In this document: positions 26,739-36,800 of the stretch, piece by piece | Layout: each line of letters starts with the position of its first letter | Position numbering within the stretch: the stretch's first letter is position 1 | Assembly: GCA_012031875.1 (NCBI GenBank) | Contig: JAAUSZ010000007.1 | Location: forward strand, 1 to 48,821 | DNA from: Desulfobacula sp. | GTDB taxonomy: Bacteria; Desulfobacterota; Desulfobacteria; Desulfobacterales; Desulfobacteraceae | Length of the DNA stretch: 48,821 nucleotides | Direction: 5' to 3' | The notes under the pieces: generated by a model | What the model saw: the letters and a program-made list of their open reading frames with translations, nothing else | The model's database searches: none | What the model was told of the DNA's origin: nothing | Made by a program: the position numbers and the translations under genes

Positions 26739-28023
26739 ATGCAGGAAACTGCAAAACTGATCATTGACGGCAAGGAATACCTTCTTCCCGTGGTTCAAGG
26801 CACGGAAGGGGAAAAGGCCATCGACATCCGGAGCCTTCGCCGGGAAACCGGGTATATCACCTTTGATCCCGGATTCGGCAATACCGGCACCTGCAGAAGC
26901 GCCATCACCTATATGGACGGGGAAAAAGGCATCCTCCGCTACCGCGGTATCCCCATTGAACAACTGGCCGAGCATTCCACCTTTGTGGAGACGGCATTTC
27001 TTCTCATCACGGGTCAACTGCCCACCCGGGAGGAATTGACCCGGACCAGCGTCCATCTGAACGATTTTTCACCCCTGCATGAAAATATGAAGGCCTTTTA
27101 CCAGAATTATCCTCCCAAGGCCCACCCCATGGGGATTCTGTCCGCCATGGTCAATGCCATGAGAAGCTATTATCCTGAACTGACCGACATTTGAAGAGGA
27201 GATGAACAAGACCTATCTCCGCCTGATTTCTAAGATCAGGACCATGTCGGCCATGGCCTACCGGATCTCCCTGGGCGAACGGGTGGTCTACCCCCGGCCG
27301 GACCTGTGCTATTGCGCCAATTTCCTGAATATGATGTTTGACAGCGTGGTGGTCCCTTATAAGATTGACCCGGATCTTGTCCGGGCCTTGAATGTGTTCT
27401 GGATTCTCCATGCCGATCATGAACAGAATTGTTCCACCACGGCCGTAAGAGTGGTGGGCAGCGGAAAGGTGAATATTTACGCCACCATTTCAGCCGGCAT
27501 CTCGGCCCTTTGGGGGCCTTTGCACGGCGGGGCCAACCAGGCCGTCATCAGCATGCTGGAGGAGATCCACAAAAACGGCATGACCATTAAAGACTGCATT
27601 GCCAAGGCCAAGGACAAAACCAACCCGTTTAAACTCATGGGATTCGGCCACAGGGTCTATAAAACCTATGATCCTCGGGCCAAGATCATGAAAAAAATGG
27701 TGGATATGGTGCTTCCTAAAATCAAACGCAACGACCCCCTGCTGGATATTGCCCAAAAGCTTGAGGAAGCGGCATTAAAGGATTCGTATTTTATTGAGAA
27801 GCATCTCTACCCCAATGTGGATTTTTATTCCGGGATCATGATGAGGGCCATGGGGATTCCCACCAATATGTTTACGGTCATGTTCGCCATCGGCCGTCTG
27901 CCCGGATGGATCGCCCAGTGGAAGGAAGACGTCACCGACCCTGAGACGAAAATCACACGGCCCCGCCAGGTTTATACCGGAAGCCTTCAGAGGGATTATG
28001 TTCCCATGAATAAAAGAGGATAG
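26739..28023 (+). CDS. gltA: Citrate synthase (type II-like), frameshifted
   Basis: Condenses oxaloacetate and acetyl-CoA to citrate, the entry to the TCA cycle (oxidative or biosynthetic). About 427 residues, the gram-negative length. Landmarks: N-terminal beta domain FDPGFGNTGTCRSAITY, GILRYRGIPIEQLAE, FWILHADHEQN, GPLHGGANQAV (active His) and MGFGHRVYKTYDPRA (active His). The frame stops at 27193 because of an extra T in 27190-27192. With ATT in place of ATTT the text runs PELTDIEEEMNKTYLRL. This is one of only three apparent insertions in the window. AAAGGAGG lies before the ATG. Confidence 0.92.
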
Positions 28024-28027
28024 AGCC

Positions 28028-28836
28028 ATGGTTCAGGTCATCGCGCACAGGGGGCCAGGAGTATCGCGCCTGAAAATACCTTGAAGGCGGCCCGCATCGC
28101 CCATGAAACAGGCGCGGATCTATGGGAGACGGACGTGGCCATGACCCGGGACGGGCATTTGATTCTCTTCCATGATGACACCCTGCTGCGATGCACGGAT
28201 GCCCGAAAAAAATTCCCTTCACGGGCATCCTACCGGGTAGAGGATTTTGACCTGAAAGAGATCAGGGCTCTGGACGCGGGGTCCTATTTTATCGAAACCG
28301 ATCCTTTTGGCCAGATTTCCCAGGGAAAGGTCGGCAGGGAAGCCCAGGCCTTTTTTATCGGAGAGCCCGTTCCCCTGCTGGAAGAGGGGCTGATCCTGAC
28401 CCTGGAAGAAAACTGGGCGATCAATCTTGAGCTGAAATTTTTTGGGGCCGGTCCGGAGGACTTCCATCTCCCCGATCACACCCTTGCCGTCATTCGCCGG
28501 ACTCAAATCCCTTTGAGCCGGGTGATCATATCGTCTTTTCACCACCCCTGGCTGTTGCGGATCATGGAAAAGGCACCGGAGCTTGAAGTCCAGGCCCTTG
28601 TGGGGGACTCTGACACAGAACCCCTGGATTTCGGGGACTTCTTTTTTTCAACCTATAATGCCAATGCGGTTCTGATTCATCCGGACCAGATAAAAGATCT
28701 CAAGGACCGGGGGAAAAGAATCAACCTGTTTACAGTGAATGATCCCGGGGAGTTTTCCCGGTTTTCCGGCCTTGGGGTGGACGGCATATTTACGGATTTC
28801 CCGCAATGGTTTGCAAATAGAATCTGCGAAAAATAA
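28028..28836 (+). CDS. Glycerophosphodiester phosphodiesterase, frameshifted
   Basis: GDPD-family TIM barrel that hydrolyses glycerophosphodiesters to glycerol-3-phosphate and an alcohol. About 269 residues, with no signal peptide, so the cytoplasmic (UgpQ-like) form. Motifs: VIAHRGA (catalytic His/Arg), APENTLKAA (catalytic Glu), WETDVAMTRDGHLILFHD (metal Glu/Asp, His), LNLELK-like NLELKFFG and VDGIFTDFPQW. The G run 28050-28054 is one short; six G give AHRGARSIAPENT. The ATG is 4 bp after the citrate synthase stop, so both may be co-transcribed. Confidence 0.88.
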
Positions 28837-28869
28837 GCTTTCTGTTTTTATTCAGACATGATATGGAAT

Positions 28870-28886
28870 GACGAGATGGTCTCGTC
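28870..28886. other. Small perfect hairpin downstream of GDPD gene
   Basis: GACGAG-ATGGT-CTCGTC, a 6-bp perfect stem with a 5-nt loop and no T tail. It may be a weak terminator or a leader structure for the response regulator that starts 95 bp further on. I see no clear promoter in the gap. Confidence 0.3.
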
Positions 28887-28980
28887 AGCCTTAATCAGGT
28901 ATTCTCGCCTATCCCAATAGGCATCCTCCCCTTTATTTGACGAATACATAAATTGTCGACCAAGTTCAAGGAGTCAGGAC

Positions 28981-29646
28981 ATGCCTGATCCGAATCCGGT
29001 CAAGATATTAATAGCAGATGATCACGCGATTGTCCGGCATTGCCTCAGGCAAACACTTTGCCGGGAGGACGGCATCACGGTTGTTGCTGAAGCCGAGAAT
29101 GGCCGGAGAGCTTTTGAAATGGCCGCAGAACACAACCCTGACCTTGTCCTGATGGATGTTTCCATGCCGGAGATGAACGGGATTGAAGCCAGCCTGAAGA
29201 TTCTTAAAACCAATCCGGGGATTAAAATTATCGCCTTGTCCATGTATTCTGAAAAGCAATATGTTCTGGCTATGATGAAATCCGGAGCCCGCGGATATCT
29301 GCTTAAAACAAATCTGTTTGGGGATCTCCTGGCCGCGATCCGGACGGTGATGGAAGGAAATGTCTTCCTTTCGTCGGAAATTACGGAACATATCGTCAAT
29401 TCCGCCATCAATCCCGATGAGAACGAAGAGCTTCTGGTTTATTATACCCTGACCTCAAGAGAGAGGGAAATCCTTCAGCTCATCGCAGAGGGAAGGACCC
29501 ATTCCGAAATCGCGCAGTGTCTTTTCATCAGCAGAAAAACAGTAGATTCTCATCGGCTGAATATCATGCAGAAATTGAACCTGAACAATGTCCCGGCGTT
29601 GACTAAATTTGCCGTTAAACACGGGATTACCTCCCTTGATGCGTGA
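28981..29646 (+). CDS. NarL/LuxR-type response regulator, orphan
   Basis: A 221-residue response regulator. N-terminal receiver (about 7-125: LIADDHAIVRHCL, phospho-acceptor Asp in LVLMDVSMPEMNG, IALSMYSE, GYLLKTN). C-terminal LuxR-type HTH (about 150-215: LTSREREILQLIAEGRTHSE, IAQCLFISRKTVDSH). It binds DNA when phosphorylated, presumably as a dimer. No kinase is adjacent. The two hybrid kinases in the window carry their own receivers, so the partner is unknown. AAGGAG lies 7 bp before the ATG. It is followed by a strong hairpin terminator. Intact. Confidence 0.93.
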   Translation: MPDPNPVKILIADDHAIVRHCLRQTLCREDGITVVAEAENGRRAFEMAAEHNPDLVLMDVSMPEMNGIEASLKILKTNPGIKIIALSMYSEKQYVLAMMKSGARGYLLKTNLFGDLLAAIRTVMEGNVFLSSEITEHIVNSAINPDENEELLVYYTLTSREREILQLIAEGRTHSEIAQCLFISRKTVDSHRLNIMQKLNLNNVPALTKFAVKHGITSLDA

Positions 29647-29667
29647 AATAACTTCCAAACAGATAAA

Positions 29668-29700
29668 ATAAAGCAGGGTTAAGGATTAACCCTGCTTTAT
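29668..29700 (+). terminator. Terminator hairpin after the response regulator
   Basis: ATAAAGCAGGGTTAA and TTAACCCTGCTTTAT form a perfect 15-bp stem around a GGA loop, 22 bp after the stop. The A/T-rich outer stem supplies a short T tract on either strand, so it may work in both directions. Confidence 0.8.
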
Positions 29701-29703
29701 AAA

Positions 29704-29853
29704 ATGAATGCGATCATTTGGAGGTGCCCGGTTAATCCAGACAATGACGACATTCACCTGAAACCTAAAAATTGTTTTGATGAACCATCCATACTAAAAT
29801 CTGAGGAAAAAACAATCAGGGGAGCTCTGAAAATCGTGGTTGAAAATGCTTAA
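29704..29853 (+). CDS. Possible 49-residue ORF, weak
   Basis: An open frame from ATG 29704 to TAA 29853 encoding 49 residues that begin MNAIIWRCPVNPDNDD. No Shine-Dalgarno precedes it and it sits directly behind a terminator. It ends just before the convergent exported protein gene. It could be real, a gene remnant or chance; I lean to chance. Confidence 0.2.
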   Translation: MNAIIWRCPVNPDNDDIHLKPKNCFDEPSILKSEEKTIRGALKIVVENA

Positions 29854-29855
29854 TT

Positions 29856-30476
29856 TTATTTTAGTGTGACCAATGCTTTTTCAGCTTTCCACCCTGCCGG
29901 ATGTTTTTCATTTCCCGGTAAGGCGATATAGCTCTTTTTACCCAATTGGGATTGCTGGTATAGGATATAACAGTTTTCATCCAAGGGACAGATATTACGG
30001 CTTTGGGTCAGCAAAGGCAGATTTGAGGGGACTGTTTTTAAAAACCGGCCTGTTTTGGAATATTCCGAATACTCTCCCGAGCTGGTTCTATAATAACGGT
30101 GGCCTGTGGCGGAATCAAAATATCCGGGAGACCTGGCCTGATATTCAGCTTTGCCGTATGCATGGTAGCGGGTCTGATTTTTATAAAGACTGCTGATGGC
30201 CTTCTCTGCGTGGCCCAGATGGAGATAGGCGTTTGTTTCGCAAAGATGGGTAATGATCTGTTCCCTGTTTTCTTGAAGATAACCGCATAAATCTTTGTGA
30301 GTTATGCCGTTAAGGGTTTTCCCGGCCGCATTTTCTAGTTTTGACAAAGATGAATAGTATTGCGTAATTCCGTCAACAGCAGCGGCTGAAGCTGAGTAGA
30401 CGTCTTTTTCATTGCACCATGCGGTTGTGGCGATGATCAGAAGCATTATCGTCAAAATAAAAAAATAGTTTTTCAT
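29856..30476 (-). CDS. Exported protein of unknown function with four cysteines
   Basis: 206 residues. A clear Sec signal peptide (KNY then a 15-residue hydrophobic core FFILTIMLLIIATTA, cleavage near TTAWC-NEK) leads to a mature protein of about 185 residues. WC lacks the residues needed for a lipobox, so it is probably periplasmic. The mature part has four more cysteines (KDLC, THLC, NICPLDENC) that could form two disulfides, a Tyr-rich stretch (TGHRYYRTSSGEYSEYSKTG) and no motif I know. AAAAGGAGG precedes the ATG. It stands alone with empty flanks, in an A/T-richer stretch than its neighbours. Confidence 0.7.
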   Translation of the reverse strand: MKNYFFILTIMLLIIATTAWCNEKDVYSASAAAVDGITQYYSSLSKLENAAGKTLNGITHKDLCGYLQENREQIITHLCETNAYLHLGHAEKAISSLYKNQTRYHAYGKAEYQARSPGYFDSATGHRYYRTSSGEYSEYSKTGRFLKTVPSNLPLLTQSRNICPLDENCYILYQQSQLGKKSYIALPGNEKHPAGWKAEKALVTLK

Positions 30477-30735
30477 GAAAGCCTCCTTTTCGTAAGATTT
30501 ATGTTTGATTTTTGCGGTTTAAAAAACTTTTAGGGTTCATAGGCTAGAAACCATATTTCAGGCAAGAAAAGCAATCGGTGAAAGACTTATTTAAGCGAGG
30601 TGAATTGCTTATTTTTTGCAGGCGAAGTTCTTAGGCCGGGCAGTGCCTCTTATTGGCGTTAACGGGATATGCCTTTCCCTTGTGGGCCGAGAATCAATGG
30701 GCAATGCCGGTTCAAGGCCCGAAAAAACTGAGATA
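30477..30735. other. Intergenic stretch without a detectable gene
   Basis: About 260 bp between the exported protein gene and ltaE. Both are on the minus strand, so this should contain the exported gene's promoter, but I see no convincing -35/-10 pair. No ORF with a ribosome-binding site and no RNA gene that I recognise. A T-loop-like GGTTCAA near 30709 lacks a tRNA fold. Confidence 0.5.
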
Positions 30736-30754
30736 TAACCGGATTAGCCGGTTA
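30736..30754 (-). terminator. Probable terminator of the gdh-SPFH-ltaE operon
   Basis: TAACCGG-CTAAT-CCGGTTA on the minus strand, a 7-bp stem spanning the ltaE stop codon. A T6 run follows nine bases later, a somewhat loose arrangement for an intrinsic terminator. Confidence 0.5.
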
Positions 30755-31775
30755 CGGAAAGATCCGAGGTGAAAAACCGGCGGAACGATTGGATGGTATA
30801 CTCAACATCTTCTGCAGAAATATCAAGGTGGGTCACCATCCTCAAATGGCCGGCATTGTCGATGATGATCCCCCTTTCCTTTAAAAAACGGCAAAGCCGG
30901 TTCATGTCCGCCTTGATGTCGGCAAAAAGAATATTGGTCTGGACGCTCTGCGGGTTGATCTCTATGCCGTCAATGGATGCAAGCCCTTTGGCCAGGGCCA
31001 TGGCGTTTTCATGATCTTCTTTTAACCGCTGGATATGATGGGTCAGGGCATAGATCCCGGCAGCAGCCAGGATGCCCGCCTGCCGCATGCCTCCGCCCAG
31101 GAGTTTTCGCCATCGCCGGGCCTTATTGATCCGGGCCTCCGGGCCGCAGAGGACAGATCCCACAGGCGCGCCGAGGCCCTTGGACAGGCAGCAGGAAATG
31201 GTGTCAAAATTTCGGGTGATGTCCCGGACATCCACCCCTTGTTTTACCGCGGCATTAAACAGCCTGGCCCCGTCCAGATGCATGAGCAGGCCCTTGTCGT
31301 CAGCGAATGCCTTTGCCTCTTTCAGATAGGAAAGGGGCAGCACCTTTCCCCTATGGGTGTTTTCAAGGCAGAGGAGTCTGGTCCGGGCATAATGGGGATC
31401 ATCAGGCTTTATGGCCCCGGATACCTTTTCAAGGTCCAGGGTTCCGTCCTCTTCAAAATCCAGGGGCTGGGGCTGGATACTTCCCAGGACGGCCGCACCC
31501 CCGCCTTCATATCTGTAGGTATGGGCATACTGGCCCACGATATATTCATCTCCCCGTTCGCAGTGGGCCATGAGGGCTAGAAGATTGCTCTGGGTGCCGC
31601 TGGTGCAGAATAGCGCGGCCCCGGTCCCCAGCATGTCTGCGGCAAGGGATTCAAGCCTGTTGACGGTGGGGTCCTCACCATAGACATCGTCGCCGACCTC
31701 GGCATCCATCATGGCGCGCCGCATTTCAGCAGAGGGTTTTGTAACGGTATCGCTTCTTAAATCAATGGGTGTCAT
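30744..31775 (-). CDS. ltaE: Low-specificity L-threonine aldolase
   Basis: PLP-dependent cleavage of (allo-)threonine to glycine and acetaldehyde; 343 residues. Motifs: IDLRSDTVTKPS at the N-terminus, VYGEDPTVNRLE, LFCTSGTQSNLLAL, ENTHRGKVLPL, HLDGARLFNA (cofactor Asp) and SCCLSKGLGAPVGS (Schiff-base Lys near residue 200). Its ATG overlaps the TGA of the upstream SPFH lipoprotein gene (31772-31775), so it is the last gene of a tightly coupled operon with gdh. Together these suggest amino-acid degradation. Intact. Confidence 0.93.
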   Translation of the reverse strand: MTPIDLRSDTVTKPSAEMRRAMMDAEVGDDVYGEDPTVNRLESLAADMLGTGAALFCTSGTQSNLLALMAHCERGDEYIVGQYAHTYRYEGGGAAVLGSIQPQPLDFEEDGTLDLEKVSGAIKPDDPHYARTRLLCLENTHRGKVLPLSYLKEAKAFADDKGLLMHLDGARLFNAAVKQGVDVRDITRNFDTISCCLSKGLGAPVGSVLCGPEARINKARRWRKLLGGGMRQAGILAAAGIYALTHHIQRLKEDHENAMALAKGLASIDGIEINPQSVQTNILFADIKADMNRLCRFLKERGIIIDNAGHLRMVTHLDISAEDVEYTIQSFRRFFTSDLSVTG

Positions 31776-32799
31776 GGTTTTTTCGAAAGTGATTTGATGC
31801 CCATGGTGTCAATGAGCTGGTTCATATTGGTGGTTTTCAGGTTCATCCCGCCTTCGGACGTCGGCATCAGCATGATGTGCTTATCCTGGAGGGCCTCGGC
31901 GATTTTGAGCTTGACAATGGCCTTGCCGCCGGACCCGGAAAGGGCGGTGTTCATTTCCTGGATGCCTTTGGCGTCTGCAATCCCTTCGGCCTTGATGGCC
32001 TGGGCCAGGAGCTGCTGCTGCTCAAAATAAACATCGGCTTCAATCTTTGCCTTGAGGTATTGCCCGTCGGCATCGGCGATCATTTTATTGACCTCGCCTT
32101 TCGCCTCTTCCAGTTTGCGTTTGTATTCCTCCCGGGCCGCATGCTGGGCCGACCGGTTTTTTCCACCTGCTGGTCCGCCACTTTTTTATCTTCGATGGCC
32201 TTGGTGTAATCGGCATTAAAGCGATAATCATTGGTCAGCACCTTTTCCACAATAATGCCCATGGGGCCCAGGATTCTCTGCAATTCTTCCCTGGCCTTTG
32301 CAGACTGGGCCTCCCTGGCCTCGGCCACATAAAAGGCCTCGGTCTTGAGTTCCCCGAAGATATCTCTGGGCTTGCTCCTGGCAACGGTGCGGACGACCTT
32401 GTCCCGCAAAAGGCCGTCATTTCCGGCCACATACTGGAGAATATAAGGGGCCTTGGCCGGATCAATCCGGTAGGCGATGATGACATCCAGGCTGATATCA
32501 TTGCCGTCAATGGTTTTAAAAATGAGGTCGTCCTGGGTCCGGCGGTCGCCCTTTTGTTGTGAAAAGGTCATCTCCAGGTTCTGGAGCCGGGTATCAAAGA
32601 CATGCCAGTCATTGATATAGGGAAGAAAAAAATAGGTGGAGCCCGGCGCGTAAATCCGGTCCTCAACCCCTTTTGGCCCGGTCAGGCTGAATTTGCGGGT
32701 CCGGACCCCGACCTCGGTTCCGCCGGTGGTATGGGGGACGCATCCGCTTAAGGTGGCCACGGTCATCCATAATATAATGAAATAACTGAAAATTTTCAT
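31772..32799 (-). CDS. SPFH/band-7 family lipoprotein, frameshifted
   Basis: About 341 residues. The N-terminus is a lipoprotein signal: hydrophobic core FIILWMTVATLSGC with lipobox LSGC (Cys about 20). This is unusual, since SPFH proteins are normally anchored by a transmembrane helix or hairpin. The SPFH domain spans about 50-200 (STYFFLPYINDWHVFDTR; DVIIAYRIDPAKAPYILQY) and is followed by a coiled-coil flotillin-like helix rich in Ala/Glu/Lys. The frame breaks at the T run 32157-32162. One more A on the coding strand gives QQVEKNRSAQHAAREEYKR. ATGA overlap with the upstream SPFH gene suggests a HflK/HflC-like heteromer; that is inferred. Confidence 0.82.
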
Positions 32800-33887
32800 T
32801 CCGCACCTCTTTCCGGGACATCAAATAATTTCATGGCGTTTTTCAGGTCCAGGGGGTTGACCCCGTTCTGCCCGTCACTGGGCAGGATGATCAGGTCCAG
32901 GTTCTTGTAAACCTCGGCCATTTTCAGGGCCACCATGCGTTCGGACCCGATGCCTTTCAGGGCGTCATTTCTCAGCCGGACCCGTTCGGCTTCGGCCAGT
33001 TTCACCAGAAGATCGCCCTCGGCCTTGATCTTTCGGACATAGAGGTCCTTTTCCGCAATCTTCCGAGTCACATAGGCCCTGCCTTTTTCAATCTCCACGG
33101 CCGCCGTCACCATGCCTTCCTGGACGGTTTTTTTAAGCTCGGCCTCTTCCCTGGCCGCCCGGGCCGCACTCTGGTTGGTGAAGACCATCTGGTCCTGGAG
33201 CTTTTTTTCCTCAATGTTTTTCTGGATTTCAGGACTGTATTTGAAATACCGGACCAGGACCTGAACCACCTCAAGCCCCTTTTCATTCAGCTCGGTGTTA
33301 AGGCTGGTTCTGGCTTCTTCCGCCTTTTTCACCCTCAGGGGGCTGTTGTAGAATTCCTCGGTGGTGAGCTTTCCCAGGGTTTCCTTTAATACCGGTTCGG
33401 CCTTGGGGATAAGCCCGTTGTCCTCAAACAGCCTTCCCGGCCCGATGGTGGTGAACACCAGATAAGGATCTTTGATATGATACAGGATGGACACATCAAT
33501 ATCCACAAAGAATCCGTCCGAGGTCTGGATATGGGCGGCCCGGTCCTTCCGTGCCGATTCCGAGGCCGTGGACGGAAAATTGGTCAGTTCCAGCACCTGC
33601 ATCCCCTTGGGCAGCTTGTAGATTTGCTGGAAACCAAAGGGCATGACAAAGGTCAGGCCGGCGTGGTAAACATCCTTTTGCACCCCCCGGTTAAGGCCGA
33701 TCCGGTTCACCTTGATGCCGTATTCCCCCGGCTCCACGTATACGAAAAACAGGTTGTAGGCCAGAACCAGGACAAAGAGCAGGGCGATGAGGATATTGAC
33801 TCCCCTGGAGAGTTTGAGCCTGAACGCGGGTAAGCGGAATCTGATTTTCGGTTTACCGGGGAAAACCGTTATGGGCGTTTCTTCCAT
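32796..33887 (-). CDS. SPFH/band-7 family membrane protein
   Basis: 363 residues. Short cytoplasmic N-tail, one transmembrane helix (about 31-52: VNILIALLFVLVLAYNLFFV), then an SPFH/PHB domain (VEPGEYGIKVNRIGLNRG, HAGLTFVMPFG, FVDIDVSILYHIKDPY) and a long charged coiled coil to about residue 320. The layout resembles HflK/HflC or prohibitin: large membrane-anchored ring assemblies that organise proteases or lipids. It overlaps the SPFH lipoprotein gene by ATGA and begins 12 bp after gdh. No FtsH or NfeD partner is adjacent. Intact. Confidence 0.88.
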   Translation of the reverse strand: MEETPITVFPGKPKIRFRLPAFRLKLSRGVNILIALLFVLVLAYNLFFVYVEPGEYGIKVNRIGLNRGVQKDVYHAGLTFVMPFGFQQIYKLPKGMQVLELTNFPSTASESARKDRAAHIQTSDGFFVDIDVSILYHIKDPYLVFTTIGPGRLFEDNGLIPKAEPVLKETLGKLTTEEFYNSPLRVKKAEEARTSLNTELNEKGLEVVQVLVRYFKYSPEIQKNIEEKKLQDQMVFTNQSAARAAREEAELKKTVQEGMVTAAVEIEKGRAYVTRKIAEKDLYVRKIKAEGDLLVKLAEAERVRLRNDALKGIGSERMVALKMAEVYKNLDLIILPSDGQNGVNPLDLKNAMKLFDVPERGAE

Positions 33888-33899
33888 GGTTTTGTCTCC

Positions 33900-36800
33900 T
33901 TATTTTGCAAACAAGGTCCGTACGGTTCCTGAGAAATCCGCGGCCGCTGCATCCATATAAGCTTCCCAATCCAAGCCATTCTTATAAAAGGCAAGGGCGG
34001 CCAATTTCTTGGTGATGACGGCATTGCGGTAGGCCTTTAATTTCTCGGAGTTCAGAATTTTCAGGATGGCCTCCCGGCCCAGTTTCTTGACGAGGATGGC
34101 GGGCGTATAAGCCTCCAGCACGGCCCAGACAAGGTCCTCGTCCGAAAGGACGGCATCCAGATGCCCGGCCACCACGGCCTGGAAGGAAAAAATCTGCTCA
34201 CTGGTTTTTTCCGACAGGACAAAGAGGGGAACCCGGGGATCTTTTTCATGGATCCGGATCAGCATGTCGGTTTCCGCGGAGGCATGGGCGCTGACCAGCA
34301 TCATGATATCCCGGATCAGGGCCCAGCGGGTGGCCTTGTCTTCCAGGAGATGTTTTTCATAATCGTTTCCAAATAAAAATCCGGTCAGCACCTCGGCCAC
34401 GGCTGAGGAAAAGACCCCGCCCTTATTGGCGGTGCTGTCCTTGATCTGAAGGATACCGGTGGACCCGGCAATATACCTTCTGGACGCATCATCAAAAAAC
34501 ACATTGGCCCCTTCCACGATGAATCGCAGCTCCTTGAAATTGGCGGCAAACTGCCGGACATTGCCGTGGTTGATGGTATCCTTGAACCCGCCGCAGGGAA
34601 TAAAGGCCTTGATATCGGCTTTTTCAATATATTTCCGGTGGGCCGGGTCCGTGAGAAAGGTCCGGTGGAACATGGCCCCGTCTTCGAGAAAGGTCCCGTC
34701 GGGCAGGGTAATGTTCTTGGCCCGGAGTGGGACTTGAAAGCCTTCCGGCCCAAGCTTTTCAACCGGATACCCCAGGGAATTCACCCTGGGGGAAGAGTGG
34801 CGCATGAAGGCGATCTTCATCAATTCCTGTTTGTTGAGGCCGTCCGGGTCGAAGAGAACGGAGCCTCCGTCCACGATGAGGCAGATTTTACCTTCATAGC
34901 ACTGGATCTCATTGGAACCCAGATCCCCGTCGGGCCCTCCGGTCATCATGAGGTTCAATTCCTCTTCCTTGCAGCCGCAATGGGTGATCAGGGTCCTAAA
35001 GGCGCCCATGATGCCGGTGGTGGTCATGCCGCTGACCCTTATCTTTCCGCCGATATGTTTCCGGATTTCTTCCATGTCCGCGGTCAGGGCAACGGTATCC
35101 CCATTGATCTGGAGTTCTGTTTTTTTGTTCCCATGGGCCGTGAGGCCGAAAAGGTCGTCGTTTTTCAGGATGCCGTAGATATCGTGGGGAATGCCGAAGC
35201 TCTTTCCCGTGGTGATGGTCCGCCAGTAGGCATAGCCCCTTTCCTTTGCCCGGAAGGAAACGGCATCCATAAAGGGGGCCGTGCCTTCATCGGGTCCGAA
35301 AAAGACCATTTCAGGCTTTCCGTAATGATCCGCCACCGAATCATCCGGGAGCATCAGGTCCATGATCCCTTCGGTGTAATCATACAGGGCGTCCATGCCG
35401 TAGGCGGCATAGAGGGGATGGGGAACCACCACGCCCTTGGACCCGCTTTCGCAGATATCCTTGTGCTTGAGCCGCTGGGCCTTGGGACCCAGGGCATAGT
35501 TCAGAAGGACGGCATTGTCCAGCTCCCTGGGATGGTTGGCCCGGGTGACCCGGATCAGCCGGAGCCCGCCCCTGGCGATGTCGTCGGCCCGAAGGTGGGT
35601 GCCGCAGGCATAATGCCCGTTCACATAGAAAATGCCGAAAACCGGCTGTTTAAACACCAGGGGGTCCAGGATGCGGTTGTCCATCCGGAAGGCAAAAGAC
35701 CGCTTCTCGGGTTTGTAGAAATTGGTTTTAAACGTCGCGGAAATAAGGTTGACCATAAAGGAAAAAATGTCCCGGCCCATGGAAAAATCCATGAACCTTA
35801 CCTCCAGAATCCGGTTGAATTCCCTTTCTTTGCCCTCCAGTTCTTCCGGGGTCAGGTCACAGGGGGTTGCCGGGTTGAATTTCCGGTCAAAGAGCTTGTA
35901 CAAAAAGGAAAGCAGGTCCGGGTGGGAGGCGGCCGTTTCCATGATCATCCGGGACACATAGGTGAATTTATTGGATTCGTGAATCCGCTCGGAAAAGGCT
36001 TCCCTGTGGTCCTGGCTGGAAAGGCTGTCCATGATTTCCCGGTCGGTTTTTTTCCCCCTTTCCTTGAAAATGAACATATGGGTGAAATCAATGGCGTTCC
36101 CGGCAAAGAGCATCTCATGGAGGCTGAGTTTTCCTTCGGTATAGAGGCGGGTGATGCCGGAGACGGAAAAGCTGAGGTATGACCTGAGATCGTTGAGCAG
36201 CAAGGTTTCTTTCTGCCGTGACAGCTCCCCCTGGACATAGAGGGAACAGATGGAGGAGGCCACGCCGGATTCTGTGTAATAGGGTTCCCAGTAAGCCCGG
36301 GTGATCACAAGCCCGTGGTCGGCAAAAAGCCTTCTGAAAACCGGGAGCTGGGGTTTTTCAAAATCCGAATTGAACATGAAGCGCATCTCCCCGATATCCG
36401 AGAGGTTGAAGACCTCGATGAGGGGAATGACGGAGGCAGTCACGCTTTCCAGGAATTTTTCATACCGGTTCCGGGTGAGCCGGGGGGTGGAGGTATAATC
36501 CAGGTCCCGGCTGAACAGGAACCGGGATTCGGTAAAATCGGCCGGGTTGAAATCTTTGATGATTTCCGGCCGGAACACATAGGTATAATACTCGCTTTTG
36601 GGGTTGTAATAATATTCCCGGCGGTGCCCAGTCAACTGGATATCCAGAACCGCTTCCATGTTGTCCCGGGTCTCTTTGGTGGCAATCCTGACCCTCTGGA
36701 TCCGGCTGCCCTTCATGAGGTCAAAATCAATGTCCGCCACCCAGGAATTCAAGACCACTTCCCCGTCTCGGAATTTAATACTCTTTGAAATGGAGGAAAG

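Noticed and set aside
30695-30720. GGTTCAA T-loop-like motif suggesting a tRNA or tRNA remnant
   Set aside because: The T stem is only about 3 bp and no acceptor, D or anticodon arms can be drawn around it.
34566-36182. A 538-codon open frame antisense to gdh
   Set aside because: It is a shadow of a long conserved gene; its translation is Gly/Pro/His-rich with no domain, and no start signal precedes it.
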